Positions 16,692 through 25,491 of a stretch of 64,000 nucleotides of DNA are shown piece by piece; the first letter of the stretch is position 1, and each line of letters starts with the position of its first letter. The notes under the pieces are model-generated. The model was not told the DNA's origin. It made no database searches and saw only the letters and a list, made by a program, of their open reading frames with translations. This stretch comes from Companilactobacillus farciminis KCTC 3681 = DSM 20184 (GTDB taxonomy: Bacteria > Bacillota > Bacilli > Lactobacillales > Lactobacillaceae), in contig NZ_CP017702.1 of NCBI RefSeq assembly GCF_002706745.1, positions 2,046,001 to 2,110,000 on the forward strand, read 5' to 3'. The position numbers and the translations under genes were made by a program.

Positions 16692-18446
16692 ATGCGCAAT
16701 CCTGCAATCGAACAAGATTTACCTAAAAGCTCCAAATTCAATTTCAAGAATTTTCTTCAATTGATCAACAGTGTCAATCCAAAAAAATCTTTATTTATAA
16801 TAGGATTACTATTAAGTTTAGTTACCAGTGGTGCTAGCTTGATCGTGCCACAATTGACCAAAGGATTGGTTGATACTTCAGGACTGTCAAAAATCGATGG
16901 TAAGATGCTGGCAGTTTTGATTTTAGCTTTCATAATCCAACTAGGTTTTGGAACAATCGGTGGCTACATTTTACGTTTTGTCGGCGAGAGTTCTGTCAAA
17001 ACACTACGTGAGAAACTTTGGTCACACCTACTCAAACTACCAGTTGATTACTTTGATGATCACAAATCTGGTGAGAGTAGCTCTCGTTTAGTTAATGATA
17101 CTAGTGTCATTAAAGATTTAATTACCTCTCAATTCCCTAACTTCATTACCGGTGCTATTCAATTAGTCGGTTCAATGATCATTCTCTTCTTCATGGATTG
17201 GAAAATGGCAACGTTGATGTTCAGTATCGTCCCAATTATCGTCTTGATTCTTTTGCCAATTGGTCGAATCATGTCACGACTAGGGCGAAAATTACAAGCT
17301 GCTACAGCTGACTTCAACGCCGATGCTAGTGAAAAATTATCCGAAGTGAGATTGATAAAATCTAGCAATGGTGAACAATTTGAAAAACAAACTGGTGGCA
17401 ATTTAATCGACAAAATTTTCAAGGTCGGTATTAAAGATGCCAAAGTTGAAGCTGTCCTCCAACCTATCATGACGACTGTAATGTTAGGAATCTTTGTCGG
17501 TATTTTGGGATACGGAGCTGTCAGAATTCAACAAGGAACTTTGACTAGTGGTTCATTAGTAGCTTTCCTATTGTATCTATTCAACATCATTACCCCAGTT
17601 GCTAGTTTTGCAACATTCTTCTCACAAGTCCAAAAAGCCATGGGTTCCACAGAAAGAATTCAAGAAATTTTAAATACCCAGCCCGAAAACACTCAGGGTA
17701 AAATTTTAGACGTCGAAGGACAAACAATCAGTGCTCAACATTTAGACTTCAGTTATGATCCCAAACATCCCATTCTTCAAGACGTATCTTTTGAAGCCAA
17801 ACCTAATACTGTGATTGCCTTTGCCGGACCATCTGGTGGTGGTAAATCAACTATTTTCTCACTATTAGAACGATTTTACCAACCTGACAGTGGCGAGATT
17901 TTCATTGGTAAAGACGGTATCAATCAAATTGATTTGAACAATTGGCGTTCACAGATTGGTTACGTTTCTCAAGATAGTGCTGTCTTTGCTGGTAGTATCC
18001 GTGATAACCTACAATACGGCCTAGATGAGAAACTATCTGACGAGCAATTGTGGCATGGATTGGAACTAGCTTACGCCAAAGAATTCGTATTTAATTTTCC
18101 TGAACAATTAGATACGCAAATTGGTGAGCGTGGCGTGAAATTATCCGGTGGTCAAAAACAGCGAATTGCCATTGCCCGTGCTTTCTTGCGTAATCCAAAG
18201 ATTCTAATGTTAGATGAAGCTACAGCTAGCCTTGATTCAGAATCTGAAGAAAAAGTGCAACGTGCTTTAGATCAATTAATGATCGGCCGCACTACTCTAG
18301 TTATCGCACATCGACTTTCAACAATCGTTGACGCAGATCAAATTTTCTTCATTGAACGTGGTCAAGTAACAGGACATGGAACGCACAAACAACTCATGCA
18401 AGACCATGAATTATACTCTCAATACGTCAATGAACAAATGGTTTAA
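16692..18446 (+). CDS. ABC multidrug-type exporter (membrane domain fused to ATPase)
   Basis: A 584-residue half-transporter of the type IV exporter class (BmrA/LmrA-like). Residues 30-310 hold six membrane helices; the ATPase has Walker A GPSGGGKST at 379-387, signature LSGGQ at 484-488 and Walker B ILMLDE at 504-509. It would work as a homodimer exporting lipophilic compounds, drugs or a peptide. The start at 16692 has GAGGA eight bases upstream; an ATG at 16686 is too close to that site. It follows the MarR gene by 19 bases and shares its promoter. Confidence 0.93.
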   Translation: MRNPAIEQDLPKSSKFNFKNFLQLINSVNPKKSLFIIGLLLSLVTSGASLIVPQLTKGLVDTSGLSKIDGKMLAVLILAFIIQLGFGTIGGYILRFVGESSVKTLREKLWSHLLKLPVDYFDDHKSGESSSRLVNDTSVIKDLITSQFPNFITGAIQLVGSMIILFFMDWKMATLMFSIVPIIVLILLPIGRIMSRLGRKLQAATADFNADASEKLSEVRLIKSSNGEQFEKQTGGNLIDKIFKVGIKDAKVEAVLQPIMTTVMLGIFVGILGYGAVRIQQGTLTSGSLVAFLLYLFNIITPVASFATFFSQVQKAMGSTERIQEILNTQPENTQGKILDVEGQTISAQHLDFSYDPKHPILQDVSFEAKPNTVIAFAGPSGGGKSTIFSLLERFYQPDSGEIFIGKDGINQIDLNNWRSQIGYVSQDSAVFAGSIRDNLQYGLDEKLSDEQLWHGLELAYAKEFVFNFPEQLDTQIGERGVKLSGGQKQRIAIARAFLRNPKILMLDEATASLDSESEEKVQRALDQLMIGRTTLVIAHRLSTIVDADQIFFIERGQVTGHGTHKQLMQDHELYSQYVNEQMV

Positions 18447-18457
18447 TGTCTCCAAAT

Positions 18458-18505
18458 AAAAATCGATTGACCTATGTTATCAATACATAGACCAATCGAT
18501 TTTTT
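18458..18505 (+). terminator. Terminator of the MarR-ABC operon
   Basis: A long stem AAAAATCGATTG / CAATCGATTTTT, continued inside by CTATGT / ACATAG, ends in T residues. A-tracts on the other side could make it work on both strands. Confidence 0.88.
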
Positions 18506-18625
18506 ATTGCTAAAAAACATAAGCTTTTATATAGAATTATTAACATGTTTATACTAATATGAAGTTAGAAATCTGTTTAATCAGATTAACACAATTATGG
18601 TTATATCCTTATTGGGGGGATTATT

Positions 18626-20893
18626 ATCAAAAAATTAGTTTATTTACTCTCATTAATAATTCTTAGCTTTGGGGCTTTTTTGGCGTTTAATTTAAATAAT
18701 GCACAAGCTATCTCTCAATACTCTGGGTTATCAGAAAATGCTTCTCTATATAAACTTTTGAGTGACGATGATCATGTTCCAAATGGATTATCAGATGTCA
18801 GTCAATGGTTTGATATTGCTAATTTAAATAACGGTACTAATAATGCTAAACTGCTACCACCAAATTCCGGGAATAATTTCACTAGCCGTAACGTTATTGA
18901 AATCACTGACAAAGGCAAGAATGGTAGTTTCGGGGCTGTCTGGTCTAATCTCAACGCTTCTGACAAAGCCAACCAAAACTATATTGATATCAATAAAAAA
19001 CAAACTATGTCAATGTGGTTACTCTTTGGTGGTGGTCGTAGCAATGGTAGTTACGGTGACGGAATGGCCTTTGTTTTACAAGGACAAGGGGCTGACGCCT
19101 TCAATCACCAATTAATCACCAATACCCCTGTCGGTGGTGAAACGATGGGTGTTTGGGGTGTACCTCTTAGAACGACTGTTGCAGAATTAGCTAACTCAGC
19201 TATCCAAAAGAGTTGGGCTCTTGAATTCGATACTAAGTTTAACGGCGACAATAGCATCGACAGTTACTACGATGTACCCTTAAATGCATTTCCTGACCCA
19301 ACTGAAATTAATCACATTGCTTATAGTTACCCTGGCGATTCAAGTTCATATACCTTTGATTCGCAAAATGATTATCCTGAATTGATTCACTATGATCCTA
19401 CTTTTAAAATCAATGGACAAAGAAACATTTTAACTGATCAACAATGGCATCATCTAACCATCACTTGGACACCAGAATCAATGACTGATACTGGTAAACC
19501 CATGATCACTTACAAATTCAACGACGAAACTCTAGATGGTGCTCCCAAAGAAGCCGACATTGAAAAAAACGTCAATATTGATTTATCTAAGATGCATTTA
19601 AATGGATTAACCAAATTGTATTGGGGATTCACAGGTTCAACTGGTGCAGATACTGAAACTAATTTGGTAGTCTTTGAATCAGTACCATCAATCGTTGAAG
19701 CTGACACTACTAGCAAATTGTTCGATATCACTCAAGCTGACGGTAGTGGCACTCCTCGTGAAGTTGGCGATTCTGGTAAAGTCAACAACGGCGATAAATT
19801 GTCACTTGAATACGATCTAAAATACCTCAGTGGTTCACAAAATTGGAAATCAATCGCTGCGGACATTGATTTACCTACCAATATTACTTACAACAGCGGT
19901 CAAATCACTTATACTGACGGTACAACTCAAAATCTTTCGGTCAGCGGGAACTCAACCAATGTGAAGGCAACCTTGAACAAAGATATTTCTTCTACTAATA
20001 AATTAGCCAAAATCACTTTCACCGGTACTGCTAAAGCCGATGCCAATACCGTTTCCACTTCAGTAGCTAGTCAACATGCTAGTTTTATCGGAACCAACTT
20101 GCAAAAAAACGTTATGTCACCAGCATTCACTATCGTTCAACCAAAGAAATTGACCTTAACCGCTAATAGTGAAGACAATCAAACAGTCAAGATATCTGGT
20201 CAAACTAATTTAGGAGGTATCGTAGCATACAATCCCGCTGATACACTCGATGATTCTAAGATTACTATCCACCGTATTATCAATGGCTCTGAAACACCAA
20301 GTTCAAATAATGCTCCACTTCTAGGTAGTTTGAATTCTAACAGTTCTGCTGACACTTTCAGTTACAATGTTTCGGCAAAGGATCTAACTGAAGGTAAAAA
20401 TACTGTTTCTTTCTATGCCGAAGATGAAAACTTCAATCAATCTAATCTCATCACTTATACTGTCAACGTCGTTGGCGATTTAATCGTCAACGCTGCACAA
20501 ACTAGTCATTTCCAAACTGTTCAAGAATATCCTACCAATCGAATGATCCACCGTAGTAAAGATTGGTCTTTGACCGTTAACGACCAACGTTCGAAAAATT
20601 CATCCTGGACTTTGCAAGCTCAAGCAACATCCCTTTCCAATGGTTCACAGACTTGGGACAATGGCGGAATAATCTTTGTTGATAAAGATGGCAATGTTTA
20701 CCCAATTACCAACAGGGTCGCTAACATTGCTAATGGCACCAAATCTCAAGATGCGGAGCAACAATTCGACATCGATGACAGTTGGGGTCACGACAATGGA
20801 ATCCTATTACAACAAAGTGGCATTGAACCCACTGGAACGTATACTTCCACCATCACTTGGACTGCCGTTGATGGAATTAAAAACATTGGCTAG
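18626..20893 (+). CDS. Secreted L-type-lectin-like surface protein with WxL-type C-terminus (ATC start)
   Basis: A predicted 755-residue exported protein. The frame opens ATC-AAA-AAA at 18626 behind GGGGGG with six bases spacing; no ATG, GTG or TTG lies in frame upstream, and the next usable codon (TTG at 18680) would delete most of the signal peptide (KKLVYLLSLIILSFGAFLAF, cleavage after NNAQA). Residues 75-350 resemble bacterial L-type lectin domains (GDGMAFVLQG, WALEFDTKFN, QWHHLTITW). Immunoglobulin-like repeats follow, and the end resembles a WxL cell-wall-binding domain (SSWTLQAQA, TSTITWTAVDG). It probably binds glycans and peptidoglycan. No companion WxL-cluster genes are nearby. The start codon may be a true rare start, a mutation or a sequence error. 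Confidence 0.78.
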   Translation: MKKLVYLLSLIILSFGAFLAFNLNNAQAISQYSGLSENASLYKLLSDDDHVPNGLSDVSQWFDIANLNNGTNNAKLLPPNSGNNFTSRNVIEITDKGKNGSFGAVWSNLNASDKANQNYIDINKKQTMSMWLLFGGGRSNGSYGDGMAFVLQGQGADAFNHQLITNTPVGGETMGVWGVPLRTTVAELANSAIQKSWALEFDTKFNGDNSIDSYYDVPLNAFPDPTEINHIAYSYPGDSSSYTFDSQNDYPELIHYDPTFKINGQRNILTDQQWHHLTITWTPESMTDTGKPMITYKFNDETLDGAPKEADIEKNVNIDLSKMHLNGLTKLYWGFTGSTGADTETNLVVFESVPSIVEADTTSKLFDITQADGSGTPREVGDSGKVNNGDKLSLEYDLKYLSGSQNWKSIAADIDLPTNITYNSGQITYTDGTTQNLSVSGNSTNVKATLNKDISSTNKLAKITFTGTAKADANTVSTSVASQHASFIGTNLQKNVMSPAFTIVQPKKLTLTANSEDNQTVKISGQTNLGGIVAYNPADTLDDSKITIHRIINGSETPSSNNAPLLGSLNSNSSADTFSYNVSAKDLTEGKNTVSFYAEDENFNQSNLITYTVNVVGDLIVNAAQTSHFQTVQEYPTNRMIHRSKDWSLTVNDQRSKNSSWTLQAQATSLSNGSQTWDNGGIIFVDKDGNVYPITNRVANIANGTKSQDAEQQFDIDDSWGHDNGILLQQSGIEPTGTYTSTITWTAVDGIKNIG

Positions 20894-20934
20894 ACTTTCA
20901 TTATTTTACTAACAAATAGTGAAAGTCTTTTTTG
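20892..20934 (+). terminator. Terminator of the lectin gene
   Basis: The stem AGACTTTCATTATTT / AAATAGTGAAAGTCT (one G-U pair) ends in six T residues and begins inside the stop codon of the lectin gene. Confidence 0.85.
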
Positions 20935-20970
20935 GTATAATAATGTTAATTACTCATTTGGAGGTTCCTC

Positions 20971-21729
20971 TTGTTACCCTTAAATAAAAATAGTATTTTA
21001 TCTCACTTAGACTCTCCTGTTTCGATTCAAGTCTTCGATGAAATAGACTCGACTAATACTTTTTTGAAACGAAATTTTATAGATTTTTCGTCTGAACGAC
21101 CTTCTCTAATAGTGGCTAATTCCCAGTCTGCCGGTTACGGTAAATTTAAAAGAAACTTTTTTTCTCCTAATTCTGGAGTTTACTTCAGCATTTTATTGCC
21201 ACACCAATTAGTTAAAAATCCTAATTTACTAACTTTGGCAGCTGGGGTGGCTGTTTGTTCTGTCTCGAAAAAATTTATTCCTAGTGGAAACTTCTCTCTA
21301 AAATGGGTCAATGATATTTTGATAGACGGACTCAAATGTGGCGGTATTTTGGCAGAAAACATTTCCGATGATAAGGGCAATTCAGCTTTTATTATCGGTA
21401 TTGGAGTGAATATCAACGTTAAACAATTCCCAGATGAATTAATCGGAATCGCCAGCAACATCCCACAATCTGAAGAATTTGATCGTAATTTCTTCATAGC
21501 TGAGGTAATTAATTCATTTTTAGAACTTTTATCAGAAAATCAGCAGATCATCCCCCAATTTCGTCTGCTTTGTTCTACTTTTGGACATCGTGTCGAAATC
21601 ACTAACGGTAACCAAATAGTTGTTGGTCAGGCAGTCAACGTTGATGATTCAGGAGCTTTAATTGTCATTGACGACAAAAAAAATCACCACCTATTCAATA
21701 GTGGTGAAGTTTCTAAGATTAGTATTTGA
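20971..21729 (+). CDS. birA: Biotin-[carboxyl carrier protein] ligase
   Basis: A 252-residue biotin protein ligase without the N-terminal DNA-binding domain of bifunctional BirA, so it should not act as a repressor. Catalytic motifs are present: the biotin/AMP loop SAGYGKFKRNFFSPNSG and the LKWVNDILIDGLKCGGILAE segment. The start is TTG at 20971 with GGAGG six bases before it; a TATAAT lies at 20936-20941. It ends two bases from the convergent Nramp-like gene, and the biotin carboxyl carrier accB lies about 3.4 kb away in that operon, a plausible substrate besides acetyl-CoA carboxylase. Confidence 0.93.
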   Translation: MLPLNKNSILSHLDSPVSIQVFDEIDSTNTFLKRNFIDFSSERPSLIVANSQSAGYGKFKRNFFSPNSGVYFSILLPHQLVKNPNLLTLAAGVAVCSVSKKFIPSGNFSLKWVNDILIDGLKCGGILAENISDDKGNSAFIIGIGVNINVKQFPDELIGIASNIPQSEEFDRNFFIAEVINSFLELLSENQQIIPQFRLLCSTFGHRVEITNGNQIVVGQAVNVDDSGALIVIDDKKNHHLFNSGEVSKISI

Positions 21730-21731
21730 TT

Positions 21732-22967
21732 TTACAAAAGATTAAGAACTGCTTCGACACTAGCATATAGCATGAAGACTACTACGAACCAACCAGTGAT
21801 CGTCAAAAACCATGAATGGTGATATTTGCCAATGATGTCTTTTTTCTTAGCAGCAATCAATAAGATAGCTAGAGAAATTGGCAAGATGAAACCATTGATA
21901 GCTCCTACTACAACTAAGATCTTTGCCGGTTCACCGATGAAGTAAAAGACTACGGTTGAAAAAATAATGAATCCCATCACTAAGAGACGATTGTAGCGGG
22001 CCATTTTTGCTTCTGACTTTTCTTTTCTAGCGTAATTTAAAAAGGAAATTGAAGTAAAAGTTGAACCCAAAGTAGATGTCATTCCGGCTGCAAATAGCAA
22101 GAGTCCGAAAAACTTATAACCGAAGTTTCCAGCGGCATATTTAAAAATTGAAGCAGCCGGATTACTTGGATCTAGTTTGTAACCGACACTAACGACTGCT
22201 AGTCCAGCTAAGAATAAGAGAATACGAATCAAGGATGCAACACCGATACCAGTGATGGCACCTTCGTTGACGTATTTGAGTTCCTTTTCACCCTTCATTC
22301 CACCTTCAATCAAACGATGTCCTCCGGAGAAAGAAATATATCCTCCAACAGTTCCACCGATAATAGTTACGATTGAATAAAAGTTGATATTAGTTGGCAT
22401 AAACGTGTGTGTCACAGCGGCTTGATAAGGCACGGCCATAACGCAGATGATATAAATCAAAATACCGATTTTTACGACTGCCAATAACTGAACCGTTCGA
22501 TCAACAACTGTCATGGCATTCTTAGCAACGAAGATAGCAATCGCAATACAGGCCGCTATTACCGCACCATTTTCAGGGGAGATTCCAAACAAAACATTCA
22601 ATCCTAAACCTGCCCCACCGATATTACCGATGTTGAACAAAAGTCCTCCAACGGCAACTAAAAATGATAAGACATAACCTAATCCTGGTAAAACTTCGTT
22701 AGCGATAACTTGAGCTCTCTTGCCACTGACGACGATGATACGCCAAACATTCATTTGAACAATAAAGTCTACAATGATACACAGTAAAATTGCAAAACCA
22801 AAGTTAGCCCCCATTTCACCTGTGAAAGTCGCTGTTTGAGTTAGAAATCCTGGTCCCACAGCTGCCATCGCCATCAAGAACGCTGCACCCATAGCTATGC
22901 TTCGTGGAGAACGAGTTGGGGTCATTTTTGGATCCACAAATTCTTTTTCTTTCTTATCCATAATCAT
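21732..22967 (-). CDS. Nramp-like carrier of the YcsG type (5-oxoprolinase cluster)
   Basis: A 411-residue membrane protein with about 11 hydrophobic segments, distantly related to the Nramp metal-ion family (VGPGFLTQTATFTGEMGANFG at the first helix). B. subtilis encodes a relative, YcsG, next to pxpA. The canonical Nramp DPGN metal motif is replaced by GPGF, so metal transport is doubtful; from context, import of 5-oxoproline or a related acid is plausible but unproven. It is the last gene of a six-gene operon. Starts at 22967 and 22961 are both possible. Confidence 0.82.
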   Translation of the reverse strand: MIMDKKEKEFVDPKMTPTRSPRSIAMGAAFLMAMAAVGPGFLTQTATFTGEMGANFGFAILLCIIVDFIVQMNVWRIIVVSGKRAQVIANEVLPGLGYVLSFLVAVGGLLFNIGNIGGAGLGLNVLFGISPENGAVIAACIAIAIFVAKNAMTVVDRTVQLLAVVKIGILIYIICVMAVPYQAAVTHTFMPTNINFYSIVTIIGGTVGGYISFSGGHRLIEGGMKGEKELKYVNEGAITGIGVASLIRILLFLAGLAVVSVGYKLDPSNPAASIFKYAAGNFGYKFFGLLLFAAGMTSTLGSTFTSISFLNYARKEKSEAKMARYNRLLVMGFIIFSTVVFYFIGEPAKILVVVGAINGFILPISLAILLIAAKKKDIIGKYHHSWFLTITGWFVVVFMLYASVEAVLNLL

Positions 22968-22986
22968 CTTTACCTTTTCCTAAAGT

Positions 22987-23736
22987 TTAAAAGGGAATAA
23001 TTTCAATCCCAGCATCAATTAATGTGGCTCTCAATTCAGAAACAATATTTAAGGCCTGCTGGTTATCGCCATGGACACAGATTGAATCTGGCTTTAGAGG
23101 TATTTTCGTTCCATCAATAGCAATTATTTCTTCATTTTCAATCATAATTTTGACCCTTTTAGCTACTTCTTGAGGGTCTTTGATAACTGCCTTTGGCAAT
23201 GATCGGCTGACCAAAGTGCCATCAGCATTGTAATTGCGGTCGCCAAAAGCTTCTTGAGCATAAGGAATTCCCACCTCTTGAGCAGCTTTGATCAATTCAG
23301 AATTGGCTAAACCATAAATTGGCAAATCAGGATCAACTTGTTTGATTCCCTCACAGATGGCAACTGCTAAATCGTGATCCGTGGCAGCCATATTGTAAAG
23401 AGCTCCATGGGGTTTCACGTGCTGCAATTTCTTGTTAGATGTGAAGGCCATCAAAGCGCCAACTTGATAAGTAATCATATTCTTCACTTCTGTTGGTTTC
23501 ATTGCCATTTTTCGACGACCGAATCCTTGTAGATCAGGAAATCCGGGATGAGCACCGACACCAATACCAGCTTCTTCTGCTAAAGCAACGGTTTTTGCCA
23601 TTACATCCGGGTCTCCAGCGTGAAAACCACAGGCAATGTTAACTGAACTAACTAATGGAATAATTTCAGAATCTCTTCCTAAACTGTATCTACCAAAGCT
23701 TTCTCCTAAATCACTATTTAAATCAATTTTTGTCAT
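22987..23736 (-). CDS. pxpA: 5-oxoprolinase subunit A (LamB/YcsF family)
   Basis: A 249-residue protein with all hallmarks of PxpA: IDLNSDLGESFGRY at the start, SVNIACGFHAGDP, VGAHPGFPDLQGFGRR and HVKPHGALYN. PxpA, B and C together hydrolyse 5-oxoproline (pyroglutamate), a damage product of glutamine and glutathione, to glutamate with ATP. GGGGG lies five bases before the ATG. It sits between accC and the carrier gene in one operon. Confidence 0.95.
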   Translation of the reverse strand: MTKIDLNSDLGESFGRYSLGRDSEIIPLVSSVNIACGFHAGDPDVMAKTVALAEEAGIGVGAHPGFPDLQGFGRRKMAMKPTEVKNMITYQVGALMAFTSNKKLQHVKPHGALYNMAATDHDLAVAICEGIKQVDPDLPIYGLANSELIKAAQEVGIPYAQEAFGDRNYNADGTLVSRSLPKAVIKDPQEVAKRVKIMIENEEIIAIDGTKIPLKPDSICVHGDNQQALNIVSELRATLIDAGIEIIPF

Positions 23737-23760
23737 GATGTCCCCCTATTTTTAAGTTGC

Positions 23761-25068
23761 TTAATTGGCTAAATTGTCTAACCAACTAATATCGGTATGG
23801 TTAATTTTATAATCAGGCTCTTCAATCACTTGCATCAAAAAGTCTAGATTAGTCTGAACTCCATCAATAACTGTTTCTTCTAAAGCTTCTGACATTTGAC
23901 GAATTGCTGTTTCACGGTCAGAAGCAAAACTGATGATTTTGGCAATCATTGAGTCATACTGTGATGGCACCTTATATCCTTGATACAAAGCACTATCCGT
24001 TCTAATTCCATGACCAGCTGGCAAATGCAGTGCCTCAATCTTACCAGCAGTTTTGGCATTGATTCGACATTCCAAAGCAAAGTTGTGTTCATGAATTTCT
24101 GCAAAAGGAATCGGTTCTCCTTGAGCAATTTTAATCTGTAAATCAATCAAATCGACATCACTAGTCAATTCTGTAATAGGATGTTCAACCTGAACTCGAG
24201 TATTCATTTCCATAAAATAAAATTCTTCAGGACCATTGACTAAAAATTCCATTGTCCCCAATCCTTCAAAATCAATATCTTGAGTTGCTTTCACTGACAC
24301 GTCATACATTTGTTGACGTGTTTTTTCGTCTAACGTACTAGCAGGTGCTTCTTCGATAACTTTTTGATGGCGTTGCTGCAAACTACAGTCTCTTTCTCCA
24401 ATAGCAATTGCATTGCCAAACTGATCAGCTGCAACTTGGACTTCAATGTGACGTGGATGAGCTAAGAATTTTTCAAGATACATGTGCGAATCTCCAAAAG
24501 ATACTTTGGCTTCAGCTTGAGCTAAATCAAATTCTCTTTCTAAATCCTTTACATTTTCAACAACACGCATCCCTTTTCCACCACCACCGGCACTAGCCTT
24601 GAGCATGACTGGATAACCAATTTTTTCGGCAGCAATTTTGGCATCATCAAGGTCTAAAAAATCACTTTCTGAACCAGCAATAACAGGAACACCAGCTTGA
24701 ATCATCGTTTCACGAGCGGTCGATTTTTCACCCATCGTTGCAATAACTTCTGAACTTGGGCCAATAAACTTGATACCTTGTTCTTCACATAATTTGGCAA
24801 AATCTGCATTCTCTGATAAGAAGCCATATCCAGGATGAATCGCATCAGATTGAGTAATTTCAGCTGCAGCAATGATACTGTTTTGATTCAAGTAACTATC
24901 TTCTGGATTTGGTCCCCCGATACAAACTGCTTCATCAGCCATGGCAACGTGCATCGCATCTTTATCGGCTGTCGAATAAACTGCCACGCTGAGAATATCC
25001 AAAATTTTGCAAGCGCGAATAATTCTTACGGCAATTTCACCACGATTGGCAATCAATATTTTTTTCAT
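23761..25068 (-). CDS. accC: Biotin carboxylase
   Basis: A 435-residue ATP-grasp enzyme that carboxylates biotin on a carrier protein. The glycine-rich loop KASAGGGGKGMR is at residues 157-168 and the biotin carboxylase signature EMNTRVQVEHPITE at 287-300. Length is close to the usual 445-450, with a slightly short C-terminus. Being inside the 5-oxoprolinase operon rather than with accA, accD and fab genes, it may serve a carboxylation other than fatty-acid synthesis, or be a second copy. Confidence 0.95.
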   Translation of the reverse strand: MKKILIANRGEIAVRIIRACKILDILSVAVYSTADKDAMHVAMADEAVCIGGPNPEDSYLNQNSIIAAAEITQSDAIHPGYGFLSENADFAKLCEEQGIKFIGPSSEVIATMGEKSTARETMIQAGVPVIAGSESDFLDLDDAKIAAEKIGYPVMLKASAGGGGKGMRVVENVKDLEREFDLAQAEAKVSFGDSHMYLEKFLAHPRHIEVQVAADQFGNAIAIGERDCSLQQRHQKVIEEAPASTLDEKTRQQMYDVSVKATQDIDFEGLGTMEFLVNGPEEFYFMEMNTRVQVEHPITELTSDVDLIDLQIKIAQGEPIPFAEIHEHNFALECRINAKTAGKIEALHLPAGHGIRTDSALYQGYKVPSQYDSMIAKIISFASDRETAIRQMSEALEETVIDGVQTNLDFLMQVIEEPDYKINHTDISWLDNLAN

Positions 25069-25078
25069 TCAAACCACC

Positions 25079-25477
25079 TCATTTCAACATGAACAGTGGT
25101 TGGTCATATTCAACTTGATCACCGTTTGATACGAGAATTTTATCAACGATACCATCTTTGTCAGCTTTTACTTCGTTCATCATTTTCATAGCTTCAATAA
25201 TCGCGATTGACTGACCTTTTATTACTTTGTCACCTGATTTTACTAAAGGAGCTTTATCAGGCTGTTCGGATGAATAAAATGTTCCCACGAATGGTGCTGT
25301 GATAGTTTTTTCTTCTGATGTTGGTTCAGAGCTTATTGTCTGCTGTGGAGCAACATTTTCAGAGCTAGTAATATTTCGTTCTAAAACGATATGACCTTCT
25401 TTGTCGTCAATTTCTAAATGACTCAAACCCGCTTCATTCATCAATTCAATCATTTTTTGAACTTTATCTAATTCCAT
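25079..25477 (-). CDS. accB: Biotin carboxyl carrier protein
   Basis: A 132-residue carrier. Residues 1-35 are a helical head, 36-58 a flexible Ser/Glu/Thr linker, and 60-132 the biotinyl domain with acceptor Lys98 in EAMKM. The ATG at 25477 lies nine bases after AAGGAGG; an upstream ATG at 25486 touches that site directly and is less likely. It is followed by accC and should be modified by BirA. Confidence 0.95.
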   Translation of the reverse strand: MELDKVQKMIELMNEAGLSHLEIDDKEGHIVLERNITSSENVAPQQTISSEPTSEEKTITAPFVGTFYSSEQPDKAPLVKSGDKVIKGQSIAIIEAMKMMNEVKADKDGIVDKILVSNGDQVEYDQPLFMLK

Positions 25478-25491
25478 TTCATTCATCCTCC

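Noticed and set aside
17159..17470. 103-codon minus-strand frame within the ABC exporter gene
   Set aside because: Antisense to conserved membrane-domain codons and without translation signals.
18597..18638. 13-codon ATG frame overlapping the start of the lectin gene
   Set aside because: Out of frame, no ribosome binding site of its own, and it reads through the site used by the lectin gene; it could matter only as an upstream frame.
21732..22967. True Nramp manganese/iron transporter
   Set aside because: The metal-binding DPGN motif of the first helix is replaced by GPGF, and the gene sits in a 5-oxoprolinase operon.
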